Positions 26,971 through 35,140 of a stretch of 64,000 nt of DNA are shown piece by piece (the first letter of the stretch is position 1; each line of letters begins with the position of its first letter). Location of the stretch: the NCBI GenBank assembly GCA_016215605.1, contig JACRJB010000014.1, forward strand, positions 186,001 through 250,000. The letters run 5' to 3'. Origin of the DNA: Rhodopseudomonas palustris. Lineage in GTDB: Bacteria > Pseudomonadota > Alphaproteobacteria > Rhizobiales > Xanthobacteraceae. The translations under genes and the position numbers were made by a program. The notes under the pieces are model-generated. The model did no database searches, was not told the DNA's origin, and worked only from the letters and a program-made list of their open reading frames with translations.

Positions 26971-27199
26971 TTCCGCCCCGAAGCCGAGTCACCCGAAAGA
27001 AGTTTTTCCTGACGGTTAATGACGTCCGTGACGATGTGCGGTAAAGGAAGCGCCTCCCACCCGGGCCCGGAAGGCCAACCACAAGCTCGACAATGACGAC
27101 TCGGAGCCACCCAGAGGGCTCGGGATCAATAAGAAGACTCGACTTGTAGGACGGACGCCGGAGTGGAGGACGAGTTTTTGCAGGAGGATATTTGCCCTG
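26971..27199 (+). other. leader region of the first ppsR gene
   Basis: About 230 bases between the puf terminator and the GTG of the PpsR gene. It ends with AGGAGG at 27182-27187. No exact TGT-N12-ACA operator and no convincing small gene was found, so this repressor is not obviously autoregulated by the standard motif. Confidence 0.5.
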
Positions 27200-28633
27200 G
27201 TGCAAGTGTTCAAATCTCCGAAGGAGTCGCTGGGGGATCTCGGTGCTCAATCTGCCGCGAAACTGATCGCCGCTGCGACCGACGTCGCGCTGGTGGTCGA
27301 CGCGCAGGGCGTGATCCGGGACGTGGCGTTCAACAAAGACGAGCTTGCGCTCGAACTGGACGGTCAGGGCCGATGGCTCGGGTCCAGGCTGGTCGACATC
27401 GTGACCTCGGACACCCAGCCGAAAATCCGCGAATTGCTGCTGGACGCCACGGTGCGTGACGCCTCGACCTGGCGCCAGGTCAACCATCCGTCGCCGGGCG
27501 GCGAGGACGTGCCGGTGCTGTACTCGGCCGTCAATTTCGGACGCGACGACCGGCTGCTGGTGGTCGGTCGTGATCTGCGTCAACTCGCGATGATGCAGCA
27601 GCGGCTAATCAACGCTCAGCAGTCGATGGAGCGGGACTATATCCGGCTCCGGCACGCCGAAACGCGCTACCGGCTGCTGTTTCAAGTCTCTTCGGAAGCG
27701 GTCATGATCGTCGACGCGACCAGCGAACTGATTGTCGATGCCAATCCGGCGACGCTGGCGCTGTTCGACACGACGGCGCCGCAGACCCTGAATTCGCCCG
27801 TCAGCGGCTATTTCGACGGCGCCGATCAGCAGGCCGTGCTGAATCTGTTCGGTGACGTCCGCTCCACCGGCCGCGACGGCCGCGCCAAGGTGCGGCTCGC
27901 CAATGGCGCTCGTGAATGCGAACTGGCGGCGTCGCTGTTCCGGCAGGAGAACGCCTCGCTGCTGCTGGTTCGGCTGACCTCGCAATCGGCGTTTCCGGAG
28001 AGCGGCGCGACCAAGAACGCGTCGCTGCTGCTGAAGTATTTCGAATCCGCCGCCGATGCGCTGGTGATCACCCAATTCGACGGCCGCGTGGTGCGGGCCA
28101 ATCTCGCCTTCCTGGAGATGGCGCAGCTCGGCAGCGCCGAACAGGCCCGCGGCGAACTGCTCGACCGCTGGCTCGGACGCACCGGCGTCGACCTCAGCGT
28201 GGCGCTGGCCAATCTGCGGCAGAGCGGCACCATCAAGCTGTTCGCCACCGTGCTGCGCGGTGAATACGGCGCTGCGGCCGAAGTCGAGGTGTCGGCGGTG
28301 GCGCTGAACGACATCGAGGACAAGCCGTGCTTCGGCTTCGCGATCCGCAACGTCGAGAAGCGTCTGCCGGCGTCGCCGAGTTCGAAGCGTGAGCTGCCGC
28401 GTTCGGTGGCTCAGCTCACCGAGCTGATCGGTCGGGTGCCGCTGCGCGACCTGGTGCGTGAGACCACCGATGTGATCGAGAAACTGTCGATCGAGGCGGC
28501 GCTCGAGCTGACCGGCGACAACCGCGCGTCGGCCGCCGACATGCTCGGACTGAGCCGGCAGAGTCTCTACGTGAAATTGCGTCGCTACGGCCTTGCGGAA
28601 CATGCGCCGGAAGGAGAGGCCGCCGATGAGTAA
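27200..28633 (+). CDS. ppsR1: PpsR/CrtJ-type transcriptional repressor, copy 1
   Basis: A 477-residue repressor of photosynthesis genes that binds TGT-N12-ACA. An N-terminal PAS-like domain (about 20-130), a helical Q-linker (about 135-165), two further PAS domains (about 165-265 and 275-390) and a C-terminal Fis-type helix-turn-helix (LELTGDNRASAADMLGLSRQ) follow in order. Two cysteines are visible, in RECEL and KPCFG, but none in the HTH. The start is GTG at 27200; AGGAGG lies about 12 bases before it, which is long. The stop overlaps bchG by 8 bases. The copy number follows the published convention that the bphP neighbour is PpsR2. Confidence 0.93.
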   Translation: MQVFKSPKESLGDLGAQSAAKLIAAATDVALVVDAQGVIRDVAFNKDELALELDGQGRWLGSRLVDIVTSDTQPKIRELLLDATVRDASTWRQVNHPSPGGEDVPVLYSAVNFGRDDRLLVVGRDLRQLAMMQQRLINAQQSMERDYIRLRHAETRYRLLFQVSSEAVMIVDATSELIVDANPATLALFDTTAPQTLNSPVSGYFDGADQQAVLNLFGDVRSTGRDGRAKVRLANGARECELAASLFRQENASLLLVRLTSQSAFPESGATKNASLLLKYFESAADALVITQFDGRVVRANLAFLEMAQLGSAEQARGELLDRWLGRTGVDLSVALANLRQSGTIKLFATVLRGEYGAAAEVEVSAVALNDIEDKPCFGFAIRNVEKRLPASPSSKRELPRSVAQLTELIGRVPLRDLVRETTDVIEKLSIEAALELTGDNRASAADMLGLSRQSLYVKLRRYGLAEHAPEGEAADE

Positions 28634-29546
28634 GACCGATGCGACGCCGATGAGCAACGCCATGGTCGCGCGCCCGGCGCTGTCGGCCGTGCTCGAGGTG
28701 CTCCACCCGATCACCTGGTTTCCGCCGATGTGGGCGTTCGCCTGCGGCGTGGTGTCGTCGGGCGTGCCGCTTTCCGCGCGATGGCCGGAAGTGATCGCCG
28801 GCATCGTGCTGTGCGGGCCGCTGCTGGTCGCCAGCAGCCAAGTTGTCAACGACTGGTTCGACCGCGACGTCGACGCGATCAACGAACCGAACCGGCCGAT
28901 TCCGTCGGGCCGCATCCCGGGACGTTGGGGGCTGTATCTCTCGTGTCTCTGGACCGGCGCCTCGCTGCTGCTCGCCAGCCAGCTCGGCGTCTGGGTGTTC
29001 GGCGCCGCCGCGCTCGGTCTGGTGCTGGCCTGGATGTATTCGATGCCGCCGTTCCGGCTGAAGCAGAACGGCTGGCTCGGCAACGGCGCCTGCGCGATCA
29101 CCTATGAGGGCTTCGCCTGGTTCACCGGCGCCGCGGTGATGCTCGGCGGCCTGCCGCCGTGGTGGATCGTGACGCTGGCGCTGCTGTACAGCGCCGGCGC
29201 GCACGGCATCATGACGCTCAACGACTTCAAGTCGATCGAAGGTGACATCAAGACCGGCGTCGGCTCGCTGCCGGTCAAGCTCGGTGTCGACAACGCCGCC
29301 CGTGTCGCCTGCGCCGTGATGGCGATCCCGCAGGTGGTGGTGATCGCACTGCTGCTGGCGTGGGACCGGCCGATTCAGGCCGGCATCGTCGGCCTCGTCC
29401 TGGCGTTGCAGCTCGGGCTGATGGTTCGGTTCCTGCGCGCGCCGGTCGAGCGCGCCACCTGGTTCAGCGGCCTCGGTGTCGCTCTCTATGTCATGGGTAT
29501 GATGGCGAGCGCGGTTGCGGTGTCGCCGTTCGGACCCGCGGTATGA
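28626..29546 (+). CDS. bchG: bacteriochlorophyll synthase
   Basis: Esterifies bacteriochlorophyllide a with geranylgeranyl or phytyl diphosphate. The 306-residue integral membrane prenyltransferase has the NDWFDRDVDAINEPNRPIPS motif near residue 75 and the second Asp motif LNDFKSIEGD near residue 198. ATG at 28626 lies inside the end of the ppsR1 frame (8-base overlap), so its translation may depend on that of the repressor. It begins a likely unit with a PucC-family gene, bchP and tspO. Confidence 0.96.
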   Translation: MSKTDATPMSNAMVARPALSAVLEVLHPITWFPPMWAFACGVVSSGVPLSARWPEVIAGIVLCGPLLVASSQVVNDWFDRDVDAINEPNRPIPSGRIPGRWGLYLSCLWTGASLLLASQLGVWVFGAAALGLVLAWMYSMPPFRLKQNGWLGNGACAITYEGFAWFTGAAVMLGGLPPWWIVTLALLYSAGAHGIMTLNDFKSIEGDIKTGVGSLPVKLGVDNAARVACAVMAIPQVVVIALLLAWDRPIQAGIVGLVLALQLGLMVRFLRAPVERATWFSGLGVALYVMGMMASAVAVSPFGPAV

Positions 29547-29574
29547 ACGTCAACCCGACCGGAGGCGCCTGATC

Positions 29575-30918
29575 ATGATGCGACCATTGTCCTGGCTCGG
29601 CATTGTCCGGATGGGGCTGGTGCAGACCGGCCTCGGCGCCATCGTGGTGCTCACCACGTCCACGCTGAACCGGGTGATGGTGGTGGAGCTGGCGCTGCCG
29701 GCGATGCTGCCCGGCGCGCTGGTCGCGATTCACTACGCGCTGCAGGTGTTCCGCCCGGCCTGGGGCCACGGCTCCGACCGCGGCGCGCGGCGCACGCCGT
29801 GGATCATCGGCGGCATGGCGGTGCTGGCGCTCGGCGGTTTCCTCGCCGCGGTGGCGACCGCCTGGATGAGCACCCAGCCGCTGTTCGGCGTCGCGCTGGC
29901 GATCGTCGCGTTCTGTCTGATCGGTGGCGGCGTCGGCGCCGCCGGCACCTCGCTGCTGGTGCTGCTCGCCAAGCGCACCGATGAGCGCCGCCGCGCCGCG
30001 GCCGCGACCATCGTCTGGGTCATGATGATCGCCGGCTTCATCGTCACCACCGGCTTCGCCGGTCATCTGCTCGATCCGTTCTCGCCGGCGCGTCTGGTCG
30101 CGGTCTCGGGGGGCGTGTCGCTGATCGCGATGCTGCTGACCTTCGTCGGCGTCTGGGGCATCGAAGGCAAGGCCGCCACTGCTGCGGCCGTGGCCCGGCA
30201 GGCCGCCGAGAAGGGCTCGTTCCGCGCCGCGTTCAAGGAAGTCTGGGCCGAGCCGCAGGCGCGCCGGTTCGCGATTTTCGTGTTTGTGTCGATGCTCGCC
30301 TACAGCGCCCAGGACCTGATCCTGGAGCCGTTCGCCGGCGCGGTGTTCGGCTTCACCCCGGGCGAAACCACCAAACTGTCGAGCGTGCAGCACGGCGGCA
30401 CGCTGCTCGGCATGGCCCTGGTCCCGCTGATCGGCGCATTGTTCCCGAAGTCCCGCGGCAACCTGCAGGTCTGGACCGTCGGTGGCTGCCTCGCTTCGGC
30501 GATGGCGTTGCTGGGTCTGTCCACCGCGGCGATGGTCGGCCCGTCCTGGCCGCTGCGCGAGACCGTGTTTCTGCTCGGCGTCACCAACGGCGCCTATGCG
30601 GTCGCGGCGATCGGCTCGATGATGGAGCTGGTCACCGCGGGCGGAGAGAAACGCGAAGGCGTCCGGATGGGTCTGTGGGGCGCGGCGCAGGCGATCGCCT
30701 TCGGCATCGGCGGTTTCGTCGGCACGCTGGCCAGCGACATCGCGCGCTTCATCCTGTCCTCGCCGGCGCTGTCCTATGCGTCGGTGTTCGCAGCCGAGGC
30801 CGGCCTGTTCATCGCCTCCGCGGTGATGGCGGTGTGGGTGCATCGCGCCCAGATGCGCTCCGCGCAGGGTCGGAGCGAAGTCGTCGATTTGTCCAATGCT
30901 GCAGTTGCGGGAGGTTGA
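29575..30918 (+). CDS. PucC/BCD-family transporter-like protein between bchG and bchP
   Basis: A membrane protein of about 447 residues with roughly 12 hydrophobic helices, of the PucC/LhaA family within the major facilitator superfamily. It occupies the bchG-bchP interval, like ORF428 (Bch2) of Rhodobacter. Motifs shared with LhaA include TSTLNRVMVVEL and the QDLILEPFAG segment. Members are proposed to deliver bacteriochlorophyll during antenna assembly. ATG at 29575 (or 29578) follows GGAGG; the frame extends upstream to 29515 into bchG but without a better start. Confidence 0.92.
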   Translation: MMRPLSWLGIVRMGLVQTGLGAIVVLTTSTLNRVMVVELALPAMLPGALVAIHYALQVFRPAWGHGSDRGARRTPWIIGGMAVLALGGFLAAVATAWMSTQPLFGVALAIVAFCLIGGGVGAAGTSLLVLLAKRTDERRRAAAATIVWVMMIAGFIVTTGFAGHLLDPFSPARLVAVSGGVSLIAMLLTFVGVWGIEGKAATAAAVARQAAEKGSFRAAFKEVWAEPQARRFAIFVFVSMLAYSAQDLILEPFAGAVFGFTPGETTKLSSVQHGGTLLGMALVPLIGALFPKSRGNLQVWTVGGCLASAMALLGLSTAAMVGPSWPLRETVFLLGVTNGAYAVAAIGSMMELVTAGGEKREGVRMGLWGAAQAIAFGIGGFVGTLASDIARFILSSPALSYASVFAAEAGLFIASAVMAVWVHRAQMRSAQGRSEVVDLSNAAVAGG

Positions 30919-30919
30919 G

Positions 30920-32125
30920 ATGAGCGAGAATTCCGCGATCTATGACGTTGTCGTTGTCGGCGGCGGTCCGTCCGGCGCCACTGCGGCGTGCGACCTGGCG
31001 AGGGCCGGCAAACGCGTCGTGCTGCTCGACCGCGCCGGCCGCATCAAGCCGTGCGGCGGCGCGATTCCGCCGCGCGCCATCCGCGATTTCGCGATCCCCG
31101 ACGGCATGCTGGTGGCGAAGATCAACGCCGCACGCATGGTGTCGCCGACCAATGTCGAGGTCGACATGCCGATCGATGGCGGTTTCGTCGGCATGGTCGA
31201 TCGCGAGCATTTCGACGAGTGGCTGCGCAAGCGCGCCGCGAGCGTCGGCGCCGAGCGCCGCACCGGCCTGTTCCGGCGCTTCACCCGCGACGAGAGCGGC
31301 GTCAACACCGTTCACTACGAGGAGCGTCAGCCCGACGGCACCATGCAGGAGCAGACCGTGCGGGCCCGGGCGATCATCGGCGCCGACGGCGCGGTGTCGA
31401 GCGTGGCCCGGCAGTTCCTGCCGGACGCAGATCGCGTGCCGTTCGTGTTCGCCTATCACGAGATCATCAAGGCGCCGCAGGCCGAACAGCGGGCCGCCTA
31501 CGAAAGCCGGCGCTGCGACGTGTATTATCAGGGCAAGGTGTCGCCCGATTTCTACGGCTGGGTGTTTCCGCATGGCGACACTGTCAGCGTCGGCACCGGC
31601 TCGATGCACAAGGGCTTCTCGCTGCGCGATTCGGTCGCCGAATTGCGCAAGCAGACCGGCCTCGACGAGGTCGAGACCATTCGCAAGGAAGGCGCGCCGA
31701 TCCCGCTGCATCCGCTGCCGCGCTGGGACGACGGCCACAGCGTTCTGCTCGCCGGCGATGCCGCCGGCGTGGTGGCTCCGGCTTCGGGCGAGGGCATCTA
31801 CTACGCGCTGCTCGGCGGGCGGCTGGCCGCCGAGGCGGTCGGTGAATTCCTCGAAACTGCCGACGCCAAGGCGTTGAAGCTGGCGCGCAAGCGCTTCATG
31901 CGCTCCAACGGGTCGGTGTTCCGGATCCTCGGCCTGATGCAGTGGTACTGGTACGCGAGCGACAAGCGGCGCGAACAGTTCGTCAGCATCTGCCGCGACC
32001 GCGACGTGCAGAAGCTGACCTGGGACGCCTACATGAACAAGAAGCTGGTGCGCGCCAAGCCGATCGCCCATGTCCGGATCTTCTTCAAAAATCTCGCCCA
32101 CATGACCGGCTTGGCTTCGGTGTGA
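30920..32125 (+). CDS. bchP: geranylgeranyl reductase
   Basis: Reduces the geranylgeranyl tail of bacteriochlorophyll to phytyl. The 401-residue flavoprotein begins MSENSAIYD, with the FAD fold VVVGGGPSGATAACDLARAG, the conserved CGGAIPPRAI segment and the second FAD motif LLAGDAAGVVAPASGEGIYYAL. GGGAGG stands just before the ATG at 30920. It follows the PucC-family gene without a gap and precedes tspO by 16 bases. Confidence 0.96.
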   Translation: MSENSAIYDVVVVGGGPSGATAACDLARAGKRVVLLDRAGRIKPCGGAIPPRAIRDFAIPDGMLVAKINAARMVSPTNVEVDMPIDGGFVGMVDREHFDEWLRKRAASVGAERRTGLFRRFTRDESGVNTVHYEERQPDGTMQEQTVRARAIIGADGAVSSVARQFLPDADRVPFVFAYHEIIKAPQAEQRAAYESRRCDVYYQGKVSPDFYGWVFPHGDTVSVGTGSMHKGFSLRDSVAELRKQTGLDEVETIRKEGAPIPLHPLPRWDDGHSVLLAGDAAGVVAPASGEGIYYALLGGRLAAEAVGEFLETADAKALKLARKRFMRSNGSVFRILGLMQWYWYASDKRREQFVSICRDRDVQKLTWDAYMNKKLVRAKPIAHVRIFFKNLAHMTGLASV

Positions 32126-32141
32126 TTGCTGCAGGTCCGCT

Positions 32142-32609
32142 TTGAATCCGATTTTCGTTGCCGCCGCCGTTGCCCTCCTGGTCGGATTGCTCGGCGGCTC
32201 GCTCACCGACACCGGCATTTGGTACCAAAGCCTGATCAAGCCTTGGTGGCAGCCGCCAGACTGGGCCTTTGGGCCGGCCTGGACGGTGATCTTCGCGCTG
32301 GCCGCGATGTCGGCCGCCTATGCCTGGCGCGGCGCCCGCACCCGGGCGCAGCGCGAGTGGGTGGTAGGGCTATTCGCCGCCAACGGCTTCTTCAACGTGC
32401 TGTGGAGCATGCTGTTCTTCACGGTGCAGCGGCCGGACTGGGCGTTGCTGGAAGTGCCGCTGTTGTGGCTCTCGGTGCTGGCCGGAATCGTGGTGTTCTG
32501 GCGCAGCGCGCGGATCGCCAGCTACTATCTGTTGCCGTATCTGCTGTGGGTCAGCTTCGCGGCGTATCTGAACTGGACAGTGGTGCAGCTCAACGCCCCG
32601 TTCTCCTGA
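32142..32609 (+). CDS. tspO: TspO/MBR family tryptophan-rich sensory protein
   Basis: A 155-residue protein with five transmembrane helices, homologous to the mitochondrial benzodiazepine receptor. TspO binds porphyrins and in Rhodobacter modulates photosynthesis gene expression in response to oxygen. Family markers are WYQSLIKPWWQPPDWAFGPAWT-like spacing of aromatics near residue 27 and FNVLWSMLFF near residue 90. The start is TTG at 32142 with AGGT upstream. It is cotranscribed behind bchP. Confidence 0.92.
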   Translation: MNPIFVAAAVALLVGLLGGSLTDTGIWYQSLIKPWWQPPDWAFGPAWTVIFALAAMSAAYAWRGARTRAQREWVVGLFAANGFFNVLWSMLFFTVQRPDWALLEVPLLWLSVLAGIVVFWRSARIASYYLLPYLLWVSFAAYLNWTVVQLNAPFS

Positions 32610-32641
32610 TCGCCTGATGGGTCTCGCCCGCGGTGTCCGCC

Positions 32642-32917
32642 ATGTCGATGATGTCAGACCTGTTCGCCAGCGGTGTCTTCGTCGACGCCGTGCTGATCGT
32701 GCTCGTGCTCGAGGCGCTCGCGGTGATCGGCTATTGGCTGTGGAAGAAGCGGGGCATCGCGCCGGCCGATTTCCTGCCCGGCATGTGCTCGGGCGCCTTG
32801 ATGCTGCTGGCGCTGCGCGCCGTGCTGGCCGGATCCGCAGCGATCGTGCCGATCATCTGCCTGATGGCGGCCGGAGCGGCGCACCTGATCGACGTCCGCC
32901 GCCGCTGGCGGAGCTGA
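32642..32917 (+). CDS. small hydrophobic protein of unknown function
   Basis: A 91-residue protein with three hydrophobic stretches: an N-terminal VDAVLIVLVLEALAVIGYWLW, a middle SGALMLLALRAVLAG and a C-terminal IVPIICLMAAGAAHL. These are joined by the basic loop KKRGIAPADFLPG. Several starts are possible (GTG 32633, ATG 32642, 32648, 32651), and no ribosome-binding site decides. It follows tspO by 32 bases and is last in the bchG-bchP-tspO unit. Function is not recognised; it is a likely inner membrane protein. Confidence 0.65.
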   Translation: MSMMSDLFASGVFVDAVLIVLVLEALAVIGYWLWKKRGIAPADFLPGMCSGALMLLALRAVLAGSAAIVPIICLMAAGAAHLIDVRRRWRS

Positions 32918-32972
32918 CGCTGCACGCCTGAAGCGAGCGCCTGCCGCTCGCGCCGTCGGTTCCTCAAACGCA

Positions 32973-33007
32973 AAAGCTCCGGTTCTGACGGATCAGAACC
33001 GGAGCTT
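32973..33007. terminator. bidirectional terminator between the tspO unit and cycA
   Basis: A long perfect stem, AAAGCTCCGGTTCTGA and its complement TCAGAACCGGAGCTTT, flanks a 4-base loop. On the minus strand it is followed by TTTTGCGTTTG. It serves cycA, ending 36 bases after its stop, and probably the convergent plus-strand unit. Confidence 0.9.
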
Positions 33008-33042
33008 TGCGTCGGATTCAGTTCGGCGATGTGCCGAGCCGC

Positions 33043-33474
33043 TTACTTCAGCGTCGCGAGGTAAGCCGCGACGTCCTTGCGCTGCTGCTCGTTGGCCAGC
33101 TTGAAGGTCATCTTGGTGGAGCCGGTGGCCTTGTCGGCCTGGCCCTTGTCGGTGAGGAACTTCTTCAGGAAGGCGTTCGGGTCGACCAGATAGTCGACGA
33201 TCTTGGCCTGATCCCACACCAGCCCGGCTTCGCCGGCAGCGTGGTTGAGCGGCGAATAGCTGAAGCCGGCAGCGGTGCCGGTTTTGCGGCCGATAACGCC
33301 GCCGAGCGCCGGGCCGACCATGTTCTTGTCGGCGCGATGGCAGGTCTGGCACTGCTTGAACACGGCTTCACCCTTGGCGGCGTCTTGCGCCGAGGCGATA
33401 CCGGTCGACAGAGATCCTGCGGCAGCGGTAATCGTAACAAGTGCGAGAAGTTTTCGGACCACGTCTCTCTCCAT
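33043..33474 (-). CDS. cycA: cytochrome c2
   Basis: Periplasmic electron carrier from the bc1 complex to the reaction centre. A cleavable signal peptide (VRKLLALVTITAAAGSLSTG, cut after ASA) precedes the mature protein QDAAKGEAVF. The haem site is CQTCH near mature residue 14, and the distal Met is in TKMTF. The sequence is very like R. palustris cytochrome c2. ATG at 33474 is given, but GGAGAGA just after it fits GTG at 33462 as the true start. Since pufC is absent, this protein probably reduces the reaction centre directly. Confidence 0.95.
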   Translation of the reverse strand: MERDVVRKLLALVTITAAAGSLSTGIASAQDAAKGEAVFKQCQTCHRADKNMVGPALGGVIGRKTGTAAGFSYSPLNHAAGEAGLVWDQAKIVDYLVDPNAFLKKFLTDKGQADKATGSTKMTFKLANEQQRKDVAAYLATLK

Positions 33475-33775
33475 AGATCTCGTCGTTGCGCCCAACGGAA
33501 TCGGGCCCACAAGGGCCGGACGCCCATGATATCCAAACCCGTTCTAATGTGGCCTGTAAAGCAATTCTGACAATGGCAGGGTTGCAGGGGGGGAAGTTTT
33601 TGCACGTTATCGCATTGAATCTGCGAAATTTTATTGCCAAATAGTCAATTCGACGAATTTATGGACGGTTGTCGTGACCGGCGCACTTGTCAATGGCACG
33701 CAGTCTGCATAATTGCTGCTGGGCGTGACCGTTCGATTGCGTCTCGGTGACGCCGGACCGCCCACGAGTGGATCG
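33475..33775. other. intergene between cycA and the second ppsR
   Basis: About 300 bases of divergent promoter DNA. It contains a run of seven G at 33587-33593 and a PpsR-like half match, TGT-N12-ACT, at 33670-33687. No gene is seen. Confidence 0.45.
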
Positions 33776-35140
33776 ATGTCTGCAAAACCAGTTCAGCCTG
33801 ACATCACCCTCCTGCTCGATATGGATGGGGTGATCCAGGACGCCACGCTCTCACCGGCCTTGGCCGGAGAAAGTGTCGAGGTCTGGCTTGGCCGGGCCTG
33901 GACCGACATCGCCGGCGAAGACGGCGGCGACAAGGTCCGGCGGATGGTCGAGGACGCCCGCACCAGCGGCATCTCCGCATTTCGCCAGATCAATCAGCGG
34001 TTCCCGTCGGGCGCCGAAATCCCGATCGAGTTCACCACCATGCTGCTCGGCGACCGAACCGGGCTGCTCGCGGTTGGAAAGAACCTGCAGGCGGTGACCG
34101 AACTGCATGCGCGCCTGATTGCGGCGCAGCAAACCATCGAGCGCGACTACTGGCGGCTGCGCGAAATGGAGACGCGCTATCGGCTGGTGTTCGACGCCGC
34201 GACCGAGGCGGTGATGATCGTCTCGGCGAGCGATCTGCGCATCGTCGAGGCCAACCGCGCCGCGGTGCAGGCCCTGAGCGGGATCGACCGCGGCAACGAG
34301 GATGTCACCGGCCGCGAAATCCTCCCCGAAGTCGTCGAGGTTGACCGCGATGCGGTGCGCGAAATGCTGGCGCGCGTGCGCGATCGCGGCAAGGCGCTGA
34401 GCATTCTGGTGCATCTCGGCCGTGACGGACGTCCGTGGATGCTGCGCGGGTCGCTGGTGTCCTCGGAGCAGGGCCAGGTCTTCCTGCTGCAATTCTCGCC
34501 CGTCGCCACCACGTTGCGGGACGACGATCGCGCCGAACCGACCGTCCTCAAGACGCTGATCGACCGTGTCCCGGACGGCTTCGTCGCGCTCGACGCGGGC
34601 GGCGTCATTCGCCACGCCAATCAGGCGTTTCTCGATATCGTGCAGATCGGCTCGAAGGGCTCCGCGATCGGCGAGTCGCTCGGGCGCTGGCTGAATCAGC
34701 CGGGCGCCGATCTCGCCGCGCTGCTGTCGCATCTGCAGCGCTACAAGACCGTCCGGCTGTTCCAGACCACCATTCGCGGTGAACTCGGCAGTGAGACCGA
34801 GGTCGAGATCTCGGCGGTCGATGGCGACGCCCAGAACTATGTCGGGGTGCTGATCCGCAACGTCTCGCGACGTCTCGGCGGCGGCGAAACCGATGCCCTG
34901 CGGTCTGCGCTGGGGCCGATCAGCAAGCAGCTCGGCCGCTCGTCGTTGCGCAAGCTGGTCAAGAACACGGTCGGCATCGTCGAGCGTCACTACGTCAAGG
35001 AAGCGCTGGAACTAACCAAAGGCAACCGCACGGCAACCGCAGAATTGCTCGGGTTGAGCCGACAGAGCCTCTATGCCAAGCTCGCGCGCTACGGGCTCGA
35101 CGACAAGGCCTCCGGTCCCCAAGACAATTCTGAGGAATGA
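33776..35140 (+). CDS. ppsR2: PpsR/CrtJ-type repressor, copy 2 (partner of BphP)
   Basis: A 454-residue PAS-PAS-PAS-HTH repressor of the same plan as copy 1. The helical linker IAAQQTIERDYWRLREMETRY and the Fis-type HTH LELTKGNRTATAELLGLSRQ are closely similar between the two. No cysteine is visible anywhere in the protein, so a thiol switch is not possible. In R. palustris the PpsR2 encoded beside BphP1 is released from DNA by light-activated BphP1; the same role is inferred. ATG at 33776 is preferred over TTG at 33713. The TGA is directly followed by the bphP GTG. Confidence 0.94.
   Translation: MSAKPVQPDITLLLDMDGVIQDATLSPALAGESVEVWLGRAWTDIAGEDGGDKVRRMVEDARTSGISAFRQINQRFPSGAEIPIEFTTMLLGDRTGLLAVGKNLQAVTELHARLIAAQQTIERDYWRLREMETRYRLVFDAATEAVMIVSASDLRIVEANRAAVQALSGIDRGNEDVTGREILPEVVEVDRDAVREMLARVRDRGKALSILVHLGRDGRPWMLRGSLVSSEQGQVFLLQFSPVATTLRDDDRAEPTVLKTLIDRVPDGFVALDAGGVIRHANQAFLDIVQIGSKGSAIGESLGRWLNQPGADLAALLSHLQRYKTVRLFQTTIRGELGSETEVEISAVDGDAQNYVGVLIRNVSRRLGGGETDALRSALGPISKQLGRSSLRKLVKNTVGIVERHYVKEALELTKGNRTATAELLGLSRQSLYAKLARYGLDDKASGPQDNSEE

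Noticed and set aside
26896-27199. Possible pufC or pufX after pufM
   Set aside because: The region holds a terminator and an untranslated leader; no suitable frame with haem motifs or a membrane helix is present.
33670-33687. PpsR-like site TGT-N12-ACT upstream of ppsR2
   Set aside because: One mismatch and no second site nearby; too weak to call as a feature.
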